DNA from: Takakia lepidozioides
Taxonomy: Eukaryota > Streptophyta > Takakiopsida > Takakiales > Takakiaceae
Reading direction: 5' to 3'
Length of the DNA: 64,000 bases
Assembly (NCBI GenBank): GCA_030704615.1
Contig: CM060734.1
Span: forward strand, 58,666,042-58,730,041
Shown here in pieces: positions 45,622 through 56,869 of this stretch. Numbering within the stretch: position 1 is the first letter of the stretch; each line of letters opens with the position of its first letter. The notes beneath the pieces were generated by a model. The model worked only from the letters and a program-made list of their open reading frames with translations. It had not been told where the DNA came from and did no database searches. A program made the translations under genes and the position numbers.

Positions 45622-48600
45622 ATGGCCTCCCAAGCCATGGGCTGCCTTGACGCGGACTTCTTCAGTGAGGACCACCCTGTGCCATTTTCTTACGAGGTGG
45701 AAGATGATGGTTTTGCGCTGGTGCATGAACACGTCCTCGCAACGCAGTTTCGGTTGGAAAATGGAACTCTATTCCTTCAAAGGGAAGTGTACGATGGCAA
45801 TGGAAAACTTCTCAAGTACGTGTTCCAGAAACCTTTGCATACTGCACCAGCCACACAATGGAGAGTGCCTCCAGGCAGATACAGGGTGCTCAGTGCCCCT
45901 CTGAGACAGTCTGCAGGATCTTTCCTTACTCCTGGCACGGCAGCATCAGTGGCCCAGGAGAAAACACCCGTGGTTGTCAAGAAGGAGATGAGTACCGTTA
46001 ACACTGTAGTTGAGCTTTCGGACTCATCCTCCGATGACACATGTGCAATACCGCCCGTGGATCAGCCATGTCCCCTGTAGAAGCAGATGTGGAGGAGATC
46101 ACCAGTGTCATTCCTAAACTGAAAGCCATGGGAGGGATGGCAGGTTTCAAGAGTGAGTTGAGGGGGATAGACTGGAGCACTTTCAATATTCAGAGGGTGG
46201 CATTCTTGCCGGAATCTTTTGATGGTAATACTGTTTTCGAGCTGCCTCCTCCTGGTCGCTTGGGGGGCATTTCTAGTCTCCTGGAAGGAATGGACAAAAA
46301 GCACGATGGGCACCCTTGGTGCCGCACAAAAACCTCCAATATTCACAACAACGACAAACTCATATTCAGGCGAACAGTCTGTAATGGGCACCTGAAATGC
46401 GAGAATATGAAATGCAGACACTTCGCATTGTCAGGTGTGCAAAACCAAAGCGAATGGGATGGTGTCAGTGAGAATCCATTCAAGCCTGGGGGGACACCAC
46501 CATACAGTAACACTTTTGTGTGCAAGTTCTGTAGGGTACCACCTTGCTGCCTTGCTTTGTGTGGCGCCAGAATGTATTATGTGGTGCATCGATTCAAAAC
46601 CCTGACTAGAGCCTGTGTCCATTTCGGTTTTCACAACCACCCTGTGTCCAAGGGGGATTATAGGGAGAGCGTTGACACAGTCTCGCGTCTGATAAGGCAA
46701 GAGTTGGATACCAATCCAACTGGAACCACATCTGCAATTGCCATGGGGGCGAGCAAGTCCTTTCTGGAAAGCCGTATTCTGTGTGCATCAAATTCGGTTG
46801 GAGGAATACTGGAGGGATCGGCTTTGGACACTGTTATGGACCATTTCTCAACTTTGACTTCTCCAAACATTAGGAATCAGGTGAACGCTTTAAGAATGGG
46901 CTCTGGGAGCCGAGGTTATATGGACAATATTATGGATTTGAAGAAAAGGAGCATGTATGACTACATCCAAGACAGCGTTTTCCCGGGACAAGGAGCCAGG
47001 AAAGTGTTCTTGTTCAAAATGTCCACAAAAGGTGAGGGCAGCGGGGTCAGCCTGGTTAAACGTATGCAGAAGGGTGGTGATCTTGGCAACTGCTTCCTTA
47101 TGTTCGATCATGTCAAGAGGGTTAAAGACTGGACCACAATGGCATGTCATGTTTACGACCCTGTGTACCAGCGGGTCATGACAATTGCAGTGTGTGACAT
47201 GCAGTCAGAGGACACAGATTCACAACAGCTCATGTGGGAAGCTCTCATTCGAGTTATGGCCTCCAATGGTCTCCCATCTCCCAATTTCGTTGGTTTCATG
47301 GCCGATAGTGCTCAAGCTAACTTCAACGCTGTCCGCATTGTGTTCGGGACGGGAGACCCAAAAGTGCCAATGCCTGGAAGAGAACGTACATGTCTTTTCC
47401 ATTGGACACAATCCCTGGACAAACACACAAAGACATACATCAAGCCAGATATGCAGACTATGCATCGCCAACTGTGCAACCAGTACAAGGACGCCAAAAC
47501 TATGGGGAAGCGAATACATTGTTCCAGACAATTCGTGCCTGGTGGTACTCATCTGGAGCGGCATCGGAGGACAGCATGAGGGCACTGCAAGACTGGTTCG
47601 CATTTTGGCACTTCCGTTACCGACAGTGGGGAGCGGCCATGACAACGGTGAGTGGTTTGTATTCACCTTCGTTTGGGTGCTTCGGATATATCTTTCAGGG
47701 TCCAATCCTAATATCGGGTTTCTGTTTTTTTTCCTTGCAGCATATGTCCATTGAGGAGATGGCGGACATGCCTTCTTGCAATCTTGCAGAGACAGTGCAC
47801 AATGCCTGGTTGCAACAATCCGGCAAAAAAGGGAGAGATTTGTATGCGGCGACGGCCGATGACCTCATTCGTGCTCTGCAGCAGCAAACCAGATATAGGT
47901 CATTCTTGAGGGGTGGCCTTGGTGGCAAAGGTCCGGACAGGAGCGAGTTGATGTTGCGGGCAGCTGGAAGATCAGGGGATCCCAGCAAAATAGCGCGGGC
48001 AGTGAGCATATGTGCAGATGGCACCCCTCTCGTGGGAAGAGTTCCCCATCTGGAAGGCGAAGAGAGATTCGGGTCTTGCAAACGGAAATTGGACACCCCT
48101 CCCGGATCGGATGCAGATTCCCATAGGCCGGACAGGGTGAACTTCTCGACGCCACGTGTTCACTTGGATCAGAGATGGAATTGCGGAACATCCACAGGTG
48201 AGGGCTACTCTGGCCCAAACCGGACCCCTGCATCAAGCATTGTCACTGCAATGGTTGAAGACCACAACGTGGTGCCGCATATAATCGAGTCCATGGGCTT
48301 GGACGAGGTTTGGCATATAGAACGCACAAGTGCTGGATCTCGTGTGAAATGCGCGGCGATCAGGGCCACCAATCATGAAAAATGTACATCATTAATCTCC
48401 AGAGGGAAAGAACGCACTGCAGCTCCTACATTCACGGGTTTGTTTCTCCCTTACGGACAAGGCGAGGCAAAGAACCACAAGTTCTGGTTCTGCGCTGACG
48501 ATTGTGGGAGATGTGTGCATGGTACAGTGAGGCCTTCCGTGGTAAGGAAGCCTACTCCACCAACCGTGTGGCCTGTGAAGATGGGCACAGGTCTCACTCA

Positions 48601-49123
48601 CCGAGAGATTGCAATGCTGGAAGAGGCGGGTTTCTCCCTAGCCAGACATTCCATTGCACGTGAAGGTGCTTCAAGTGGAAGCGGTTCACGGGTACCTCCG
48701 CCTGACGCTCACTTGTGGCCAACCAGACGGAACGGGAAGCTTGTTCGACGATTCCCTCCAACCGCAGAACACTACGGCAAAATTGAGTCCGCCAGAATGC
48801 TTCACACTCGTGTTGCGGGAACAATGGAAGTGCCTGATCCAGGGTATGGTCGGGTCTTCACCATGATCTCATCCGCATCTGCGCTGCAGGACAGGACGTA
48901 CGAAATCACTGTTTCCAATTTTCCCAATTGTACATGTCCAGATTTTGTTGGTATGCTTTCAAGTAGTTTGGGAAAGAGAGGGAAGTTCATACCGTGCAAA
49001 CACCTTTACTTCGTCTTCTTGAGAAGGATGGTTTGTGATCCAAAGCGCGACTTCTTCATTCACCAAGCCACTATGAGTTTCAACAAAGTCAACACACTTC
49101 TACAGCGGGATACAAGCCCATAA
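45622..49123 (+). CDS. MULE-type transposase with SWIM zinc finger
   Basis: Cut-and-paste transposase of the Mutator-like superfamily. From ATG 45622, with an intron at 47648-47740 (GTGAGT...TTGCAG), the protein is about 1,136 aa if two missing bases are allowed. Order: N-terminal domain (LFLQREVYDGNGKLL) and acidic linker; HDGHPWCRTKT; a Cys/His cluster (CKFCRVPPCCLALCGA...RACVHFGFHNHPV); FPGQGARKVFLFKMSTKG; RNase H-type core with FLMFDHV and FVGFMADSAQANFNA (first two acidic residues), CLFHWTQSLDKH, then IRAWWYSSGAASED with downstream acidic residues; SWIM finger CTCPDFVG...CKHLYFVF near the C-terminus. Frame breaks fall in the C run 46072-46075 and the G run 47504-47507. The broken relative at 24033 supports both corrections. 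Confidence 0.85.
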
Positions 49124-49305
49124 AAATCGGTGTTTTCCTTGACTACAACTTGTAATGGAATGACTATTCAAGTCCAGTGACTCTCAATGTATGACGTCAA
49201 ACATCTTTGCTATGTGTGGGTCAATGCATTTGTCGCATTGGTTTGTCATTCTCTTTTCATTAGCAAACACAAGAAACTACCTTCAGATAGACAGATGATC
49301 AAATC

Positions 49306-49537
49306 AACCTCGTCTCAACACGAGGTTTACTTGAAGTTCTCCAAATCCTCCTTGTGTTGACACAAGGATGATTTTAGTTCTCAGAAAACAACATCGTGTC
49401 AACACGAAGTTCATTTTTGTTCCAGGAAAACAACCTTGTGTTAACACGAGGTTTTGTTGAAGTTCTCCAAATCCCCCTTGTGTCGACACGAGGTTCATTT
49501 CAGTTCTACGAAATGAAGCTCCTGTTAACAGAAGGTT
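49306..49537. repeat. Six palindromes with exact 42-bp period
   Basis: Palindrome centres fall at 49316.5, 49358.5, 49400.5, 49442.5, 49484.5 and 49526.5, that is, every 42 bp. Units read like CCTTGTGTTGACACAAGG, related to the intronic palindromes with CG changed to TG/CA. Linkers such as TTGAAGTTCTCCAAAT are partly conserved. The array lies between the transposase stop and the right terminus. Confidence 0.93.
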
Positions 49538-49959
49538 GAACTCCAGAAGCCCAAAACCCTTCATCCGTTTCACCTTCATGTGGTGAAATCAGCAGTTCGG
49601 GGCTCCACGGTTATAGGCCCACCTTCTTTGTGGTGACGTGGCATGACCTGGACCAGGCTCACGCCACGTCATCATTGTGTGAGCGTACGCTCACACGCTC
49701 ACGCGCCAGGCTCACGCGGTAGCGTCGTTGGGTTGATTACTAGTGATCACAGTGCTTGTCTAACTGCAGGCAACAGCTGGCCTTTGTGTTGATGAGAAGC
49801 CCTTACTCCAGGTTACTATTCTTACCTGGACTCTGTGGGATGATAGTCTTGCCATGCTGCCTTCGGGTTGGTGTGCTAGGTCACGAGGAAGCCGTTCAAG
49901 GAGAATTGTCTACTTTGCAATCTGCTATAATGATAATATATGAGGCCTCCCGAAGGAAG

Positions 49960-50090
49960 CGTAAATTATGGTGTCTCTTGACCCCAAAAGGCTACTGCCT
50001 TCCAGTAGGAAGGTGGACACCCTTGTGACACCAATCGGTGGATGGAACCCACAACCACTGGGCTACAACTTGGTTGTCTGCAATCTGCTA
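49960..50090. repeat. SINE-like repeat, copy of 16640-16800
   Basis: AATTATGGTGTCTCTTGACC, GGCTACTGCCTTCCAG and CACTGGGCTACAACTTGGTT match the copy at 16.65 kb in order. The middle is shortened by a small deletion. Confidence 0.45.
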
Positions 50091-50390
50091 TATTGAATGC
50101 CAGATACTTGCATCCTGAATCGACCACTTTTTACATTACTTCTGGATGATACTTTGTTGCTGGTCCACATGTTTGCAAGCTTCAGATGGAAACTTCTGTC
50201 TATCTGTCCATCTCCCTACCATTGGCCCAGGCCTCCCCTTCTCCCTCTCTGTCCTGTGTCCTCTTTTGGGCTATGTAAACAGTAGATCCTTGAGTACATC
50301 AGCATACTGGAGGGCATGTTTCTCGTCAATCTGCCTCTTTCTGCTTTCATATGCTCTAGTGTAAAGTTTGTGTTTTGGGTTGGATGGCAG

Positions 50391-50801
50391 CAATTGCTTG
50401 TGGACAGGATAAACAACCACCCTCAAGCAACCTGGAAGGCTGGCTTCAATGACAGGTTTGCAGACCACACCGTAAGTGTAAGCCATTTTGGTATAGTCCA
50501 TCTAGAATTTGAGGTTGCTTTTGTGAGCTGGTGTATAGCATTTTGCTGATGGTAGGTTGTGTATGCGAGAAAGATAGTGAGAGAAGGCGGGGAAGGGTGT
50601 GTTAATGATGTCCTTCTGGGGAATGTTATTGGGTGCAGGTAAAGCAATTCAAGCAGATGTGTGGCACAATAATGACACCTGCCAATGAGTTGGACTCGTC
50701 TATAATGAGGGTTGGTTTTGACCATAAGACTCTGAAGCTGCCCAAGACCTTTGATGCACAGGAAGCCTGGCCTCATTGTCCCAACATTGATGACATTCTA
50801 G
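50391..50801 (+). pseudogene. Cathepsin B-like cysteine protease, propeptide exons only
   Basis: Two exons with good GT-AG borders. 50391-50471 encodes QLLVDRINNHPQATWKAGFN and DRFADHT, the conserved WKAG-x-N-x-RF propeptide motif. 50639-50801 encodes VKQFKQMCGTI...LKLPKTFDAQEAWPHCPNID, leading to the mature-enzyme start (LPKTFDAR-type). The next exon should give [11 protein letters not shown] with the catalytic Cys, but I find no such sequence before unrelated DNA begins, so the gene is truncated here. The 5' exons were not found either; the 11-kb element lies just upstream. Confidence 0.8.
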
Positions 50802-51426
50802 GTACTCTCCCTCTTTCCTCTCACAGAGCAGAATCTCTGTCTATTGCTTTCTGGATGCGTCGCCTAGTTTCCCAGCTATTGTTTTACCTATTCTGAATCC
50901 TCACATGTCATATGGTGACCGAGAGCCTCTTAAGTAGTGCTTCACAACAATTGGTGAGGGAGTTGATTGAAAGCTACAAGTAGAAGCATCTCCACTGGAG
51001 GTAGTCTGTGTGGACATATCTAATACTACCTCCATCTGTGGCATTGTGTTTCTGGGATCCTGTATCCTCGATCTATCCAATGTTCCATCAAACAAATAGA
51101 CCAGGTATGTATTGGTTCAAGCCCACAGACTTCTTTCCCCTGCACTGCTTGATGTTTTTTTTTTTTTTTGTGTCACATTTGGAAGCAGAGAGAGATATAT
51201 TGACTGGTAGGTGAGCAGGGAAGGATGGCCTGACACCTATCACTTTTGAAGAGTTTCATACTGAGGCATGTACATGGTAAATGGACAGGGACACTGTGGT
51301 TCATGCTGGGCATTTGGGGCTGTGGAGTCGCTCACAGACCGGTTCTGCATCCATGTCAATGAAGTAAGGTTTTAGTTGGCCCATATTCTCACTCATGCTG
51401 TGTTAGGGTTCGAATTTTGTTTCTTT

Positions 51427-52221
51427 CTACAGATTAATGTGAATCACTGATTTTGCTAGGGTGCTGCAGGATCGTAATGAAGAGAAGTCAGCCATATTGT
51501 CATTTAGAAATGCTAACAACATTTGCATGGAGATGACCCTTGAGGTCATCCAAGATGTCCACCCCCATGTCACTGACTGGAACAAGTTCAGGGAAGTTCT
51601 CTGCCTAACTTCATTTTCATCAGACAATCTCATGGCAACAGACATGGCTTTAGACACTACAACCTCTAAGTCAGATTTATCCAGCAGGGTCAAGACTTGT
51701 GGATCCAGGTCCAGGTCCTTGAGAATCTTTTCTACTCTCTTCTGCCAGGACTTCGCCTGTTTGACAGGGTGGTCATGTTTCCAAGATATAGAGTCGATTA
51801 ACTTAGGATTTCCGAAATAAGGCATATGTTGCAGCTGACCCCACCATCTGAGTGTGAATTCATCTCGTCGGGAGCTTAAGGATGGAATGCCAAACTCACC
51901 TCGAACAGCCACATTGGCTGTTTTGGAGCATGCTGACATACACTCCTTAAGCACCCCCACTTGAATGGATTCTAGAGACTTAGCCTGGTTGGAGTTATCA
52001 ACCCATATAGCAGATCCGTACTCCAAGGCAGGTCTAATAACGCGAGAAAGCATGGTTTTCTTAACCTCAGAGTTGACCCCTCTGCAGTGGCTACATTTAG
52101 TGATTGGCAGAGCTTTGCCCTTGCCAGTTTGAACAACTTTCCGGATATGTGCATCCCAATTATGTGCATCCCATTCCGGGGTAGCCGCTGATGCAAGGAT
52201 GGACTGTGGGTTCAGGATCAC
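51427..52221 (-). pseudogene. LINE C-terminal fragment (post-RT region)
   Basis: One long minus-strand frame (264 codons). SRVIRPALEYGSAIWVDNSN, SLESIQVGVLKECMSACSKT, VAVRGEFGIPSLSSRRDEF and LRWWGQLQHMP match the C-terminal segment of non-LTR polyproteins (LEYGS-x-VW...E-x-IQ...LG-x-PL-x-R). The reverse transcriptase core is absent. It is 5'-truncated relative to a full LINE, probably old, but the frame is surprisingly intact. Confidence 0.8.
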
Positions 52222-52474
52222 CCAAGAGGGCTACCAGCAGTGGAAGTAGCAGCATTTGGTCAATAGCAGCAGCAAGAATTAGCAACGTCAAACTCATCAA
52301 TCAGGTACTTGCTTCTGTATACATTTCATCCTCTTATCAACGTAGTCCCTGCTTAGACAGCCTATAGGGTTGTATAAAACAGGACTTTGGAACCTTCCAA
52401 CCCGGGTGCTTTGTTATTGGTCTATCAAGGTCTGATTTGAAATGTTTTCATTGCATTTTGCAGGTGAACTCATC

Positions 52475-55400
52475 ATGGAAGAAGAGTTGGAAGTAAAAGT
52501 CCTGCTCGTTGGAGGAGATGCATCACCAAACAGGCTTGGTTCTGTATTCACTATGCAAGGTGTCACATACAAATGCATTCGAGCAGAAATTATAGGTGAT
52601 GAGCTTGTCTCAGCAAAATTTCATTTCCTTTCCATGGGGGGTAGTGTCCTTTCAGCCAAGCAAGAAGAGATGATGGTTCTGAAAGGGGATACTGTACACA
52701 TTAAGATTTCAGACCAAAATGATGGGGACCAAGGATTGAAAAGACCTCTATCTTCCAGTGGTTCTACGATCTTGCATGAGGACAGACCAGGCGAGGACCC
52801 GGCACCAGTGTCTACCAAGATGAGGATGGACCCTGATACACCCTTTGCTGGCGATGGTGGAAATGAAGACCATGCACATGAGCATGCACTTCAGCAGAGA
52901 TCTGGTAGATTGTGCAGCACGTTGGCTACATCCAACGATATTCAAAAATGGCAGAAAGAGATTAGAGCCGTTGAAAGGAAAATCTCTGTAGAAGGACGAT
53001 GTGACAAGTTTGAGCTGATGACAAAGGATCAACAAGGACAAGCAATGTTCCACATATGGTGTGTTGAGTGTGAGGATGTTTATGCACGGTCTGGGAAAAA
53101 CAAACCATATGATGCATGTGCAAACTTTATGAGATCTCATTTGAGGAGTGAGGGGCATCGCATAGCCTATGAGAGGCGTCATGGGAAGGGTTCATCACAA
53201 TGTGTCATCAGCCCTGTAAATGCAGATGAAGCATTAGATGTAAAGAAGAACAGGGTGAAGGAGGCATTAGAGGAAGTCGCTCGGTTTTGTGAGGACAATC
53301 CTGGAAACAGATTTGAGATTGTGGAAGCCACAATTGGAGACTATTCGCAGTTGGGTTCCATAAGGATTAGGTGCCCACTTGATTCGAAGTGGCTACTCTT
53401 GTTTCCAAGGACAGGTTCTGTGCAATCTTCTTTGACAGAGCATGTGAAAGGAAAAACTCATGTCGATGCAGAGATTTGCCAGAAGGTTGGAAGTAGTGAA
53501 GGACCTTGCAAAAAGAGAGGAAGGCCTCCAAAGCCTATGATTGCCAAAGATGTAAAGCAACGGGATCTAAGCTCTTTCTTGGTCAGTCAACCTGTGTTGC
53601 CGTCCCCACCACTTGACAATCCAATTGTGGCATCAACAATGGGAGCATCCTCGTCACAAACTCCATACACTTGTGTTGACGCTGCCCAACGGGGAGATCT
53701 GATCGAGGATTGACAATTACAGCAAAGGTCCCAATGCAACAAATGAAGAGACAGTTTGTGTTGGGGCCTATGGGATGAATGGTGGGAGTACAACCAGCAG
53801 AGAATAAGTCTGAAACCATTCCTTCAAGATAGTAAGGGAGGAAAGAAGTGGTATGTCGAGCCGTTGACAAATGCAACCATCACTCTAAACAATCAAGAAC
53901 ATAAGGTTGTTGGTACGTTTCGGCACGCGGATTGTTTTAGAGTGTCATTGGATGGGGAGCCATTTCCAAACTTGAGATGTTCAGCATGTTCTTCCATTCC
54001 CTTGGAAAATGACTTCAGAATGAGGGTATATAGAGAAAGATGTGCCATGGAATGTAGAGGGGAGAGAGATACTGGCAAGGGAAGAAGGTTGTCATATCTT
54101 GGAAATGCGGAGATTGTCAAACAAGTTTACAAAAACAGACAGGAGTTGAGGCAGTTGAGGTTCAAAATTGTGGGAGGCCAGGACCAAAGTGGCATCCTTG
54201 TCTGTGCGATGTAGGAGTTTGAAGGAGTCTGGGATTGAGACAATTGAAAGAGGAGATGTTCTCAAATTTTGTCGTGATATTATTGATGCACATAGGCAGG
54301 GGGATATTGAAGGAAAAGAAAGTTTGTGGGATTTTCTTGTTGATATGGGCAAGAATATTGACAGGTCTCCACAAGGGAAGAGGTATGGTACTAGCACAAA
54401 AACAATGTTTGAGACTGTGCAGCTTTGGGGGGGTCCGAGATTGCATCATTTTTTGGCTTCAAATGTGGGGGATCCTTCTATTGATACTACAAGACGGTCT
54501 TTGAGGAAATGTTTGAAGTATAGAGCGGGAGAAACGGATGATATATTTCAGCATGTGGCTGGAATTTACAGAGATGTGATGGAAGATGCAAATATTCCAA
54601 TGGGAAGCATCCTAGTGATGGTGGCCGAAGATGAAACTGTTGTGAAGCGATTGGTACGTTGGATTGCTAGGGATGACACCCTTCTCGGGTTTTGTGGGCT
54701 TCAAGACAACCATGTATGTATTTCAAATTTTGTGGTGCAAGTGGGAGAAGGGGAATCAGGGTACGAACATATTGTGGAGGCATTCAAAAACAATGTGGTT
54801 GCCCATTATGCTAGAGTGTTGATAGCAAATCCTCTATATGTACGGTTACCTCGATTGGTATTGGTAATCCAGCTCACTTGCAATAGATTTGACAACAATT
54901 TTGTGAGATCACAATGGGAAGTGGTGAGACAGTTGTGGGACAAATATGTGAGGGACGTGGTTGGGCCTATAATTGGGCATGCTTCAGACGGAGATAGTAG
55001 GAGGAGAAAAGTGATGTTAGAAGATTATGCCAATGGGGCTGGAAGTAGATTTTGCATCCCTTGGGAAGGATGGTTGTTTACAGGTCGAGTGTGCAACGGG
55101 GGAGATATATACGGACTCCATGATCAGGACTTCATCCACAATGGGAAAAAATTGGTAAATCCCTTAGACAGTGCATCACGGACTTTGGTGTTGGGTGATG
55201 AGGTTGCTACATTGAATCATGTGTTATTGGTCTACCATTCATTTTCAGTGGACAAGCATGAACTTCAGGAATGTGATATCAAAAGAGAAGATCGACAGAA
55301 TTGGGCAGCAGCTCAACGACTGGCATCTCGGAAGGTGCAAGCTTGTTTGAGGGAGTTACAATCAACTGTGAATCATCGAAGAGAGAGGACCAAAGGTACT

Positions 55401-56866
55401 GAAATTTACCTATACATCATTTCATGCTACATCGAATTTTTTTTGTCTCCTCACATGTCATTGTGTGAGAGGGTACAATCTGCTGCGAAGGTATCATTTT
55501 TTTTCAGATTGTGGAAGTTGTGGCTATTCCACCACGAGGTGTATAATCTGAAATCCTTCTTCATTAGCAAGGAAGCATACTTGGATTTACAAATTTCATG
55601 CCACTACGTGGTTCTACTTATCAAATTGTTCAAGGATAAGTTTAATCATGTGCAAGTTCCTTTGAGCCTTGTTGGTTCAGATGTGTGTGAAATATTCTTC
55701 AGCAAAGTGGGAGGTATTTTACGGAATGAGAGGACATATGACGGGTGTGATTTGATTGAGAGTGCGGGAGCATTAACACGCATATCCGAGTTCGAGGCGA
55801 ATTCAAAAGGACCCAAGTTAGAGCTCACAAGAAACAAGAACATATATGGTCTTCTTTGGAGAAGAAGCCAGATATCCCCCTTGCTGATTTGTCCGACTTT
55901 TCTACGGTCCAATCGGATGATTGCATTGTGGAGGCTTTGAAAACTGGATTTCTAGAAGCACAACTTTTTTGCCATAAACTTGGGATGAAACCAAACAAAG
56001 CAACAAACTTGGATTGGTGGAATGAGCCATGGACAATTAAGAGACAAATGGAGGCCGAGCTATTCAAAAGCATGGAAGAGGAGGGTGATGATGTCGATGC
56101 CATAGATTCTATTTGTCCTCTTAATGCAGACACACATATTCAAAATGAGGTCGTGGAAGATGAATTGGTGTGCGGGCCTTCGAATTCAATGGAGGATGTT
56201 TTGAGCCAACCTTTGGATGACCATGCGGAAGAGGTACTTGTTCAAAGTGAATTGAGACATACTCTGGATGCTGTCATTGTTGAGTTTGAACAAGAGAAAG
56301 ATGGATCGAAGGCAGTGGTTCCATTTGTCAAAGTAGACGGGAAGACCATATTCAAAAGCACTTTGGTTAGCCAACTCAATGGCAACCCTACTCTATCCAA
56401 GGATAGATTGACACGAGTAAGAAGTGCATCGATGTTGTTTTGCCGAGAAAACAAACCAACTACCAGCAACAAAGCCACGAGCTTGGGATTGGGTTCGGAT
56501 TGTGCTGTATTTTTTGTTGATGAGGAGACTGCGATCCAAACTACAAACATGAAAAGTAGACTAGGGAAAAAGACATTTGGTTATTTGGGCAGGGTTCAAA
56601 GAATGCGGAAGAAAATCAATAAGCGGTTTGTAGAATGTAGGGATTCTGTTGATTTATTGGAGCGTCCTTCTCATATGGAGATTGGGTTAGCATGGTACCA
56701 AAAAATTCGAGGAGGGGTCTATACGTACGATTTGACGGATAACATGATGGTTGATTTGGATTCCATTATCGCGTTAGCATGTTTAAAGTACAATGTCAAG
56801 TCAAACACATATGTTCTTGATGCAAATGACCGAAAAGTCTTTGACAACTTTATCAAAGGCAAATAA
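52475..56866 (+). pseudogene. Large transposase-like protein with zinc fingers and AT-hook, family unnamed, nearly continuous
   Basis: ATG 52475 (in the exon after an acceptor at 52463) opens a frame of 413 codons. It has two Cys2-His2-like fingers (HIWCVECEDVY...FMRSHLRSEGH, and IRIRCPLDSK...LTEHVKGKTH) and an AT-hook (KKRGRPPKP). Stops at 53711 and 53744 interrupt it, but the frame goes on (WDEWWEYNQQRISLKPFL). One extra base in the A run near 54164 and one missing base near 55856 link the rest: SCYIEFFLSPHMSLCERVQS, SFFFRLWKLWLFH, YVVLLIKLFKDKF and SDVCEIFFSKVGGILRNER, then a 300-residue tail. The CE-x-FFSK block resembles the C-terminal signature of RNase H-type transposases (hAT-like), but I cannot assign a superfamily and saw no terminal repeats. 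Confidence 0.6.
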
Positions 56867-56869
56867 TTT

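Larger units (their letters stand above)
38755..49730. mobile_element. 11-kb two-gene Mutator-like element (transposase plus ParB/methyltransferase-like gene)
   Basis: It is bounded by the 9-bp direct repeat GGTTGATTA (38746-38754 and 49731-49739). Twelve bases in from each side the termini share CGCGTGAGCCTGG, then CGCGTGAGC and TGTGAGC, as inverted repeats. Weaker pairing (ACGCCACGTCA, CCTATTACCG) extends about 130 bp inward. The outermost 12 bp match poorly, so the exact borders rest on the direct repeat and equal spacing. Contents: a minus-strand methyltransferase-like gene, a divergent plus-strand MULE transposase, intronic palindromes and a six-unit palindrome array before the right end. 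A 9-bp duplication and MULE transposase agree with each other. Confidence 0.82.

Noticed and set aside
55370-55500. Intron inside the 52-57 kb transposase-like gene (GTACTG to AG near 55490)
   Set aside because: The translation across it (YIISCYIEFFLSPHMSLCER) is coherent and reads as part of the conserved core, so I kept it as exon.
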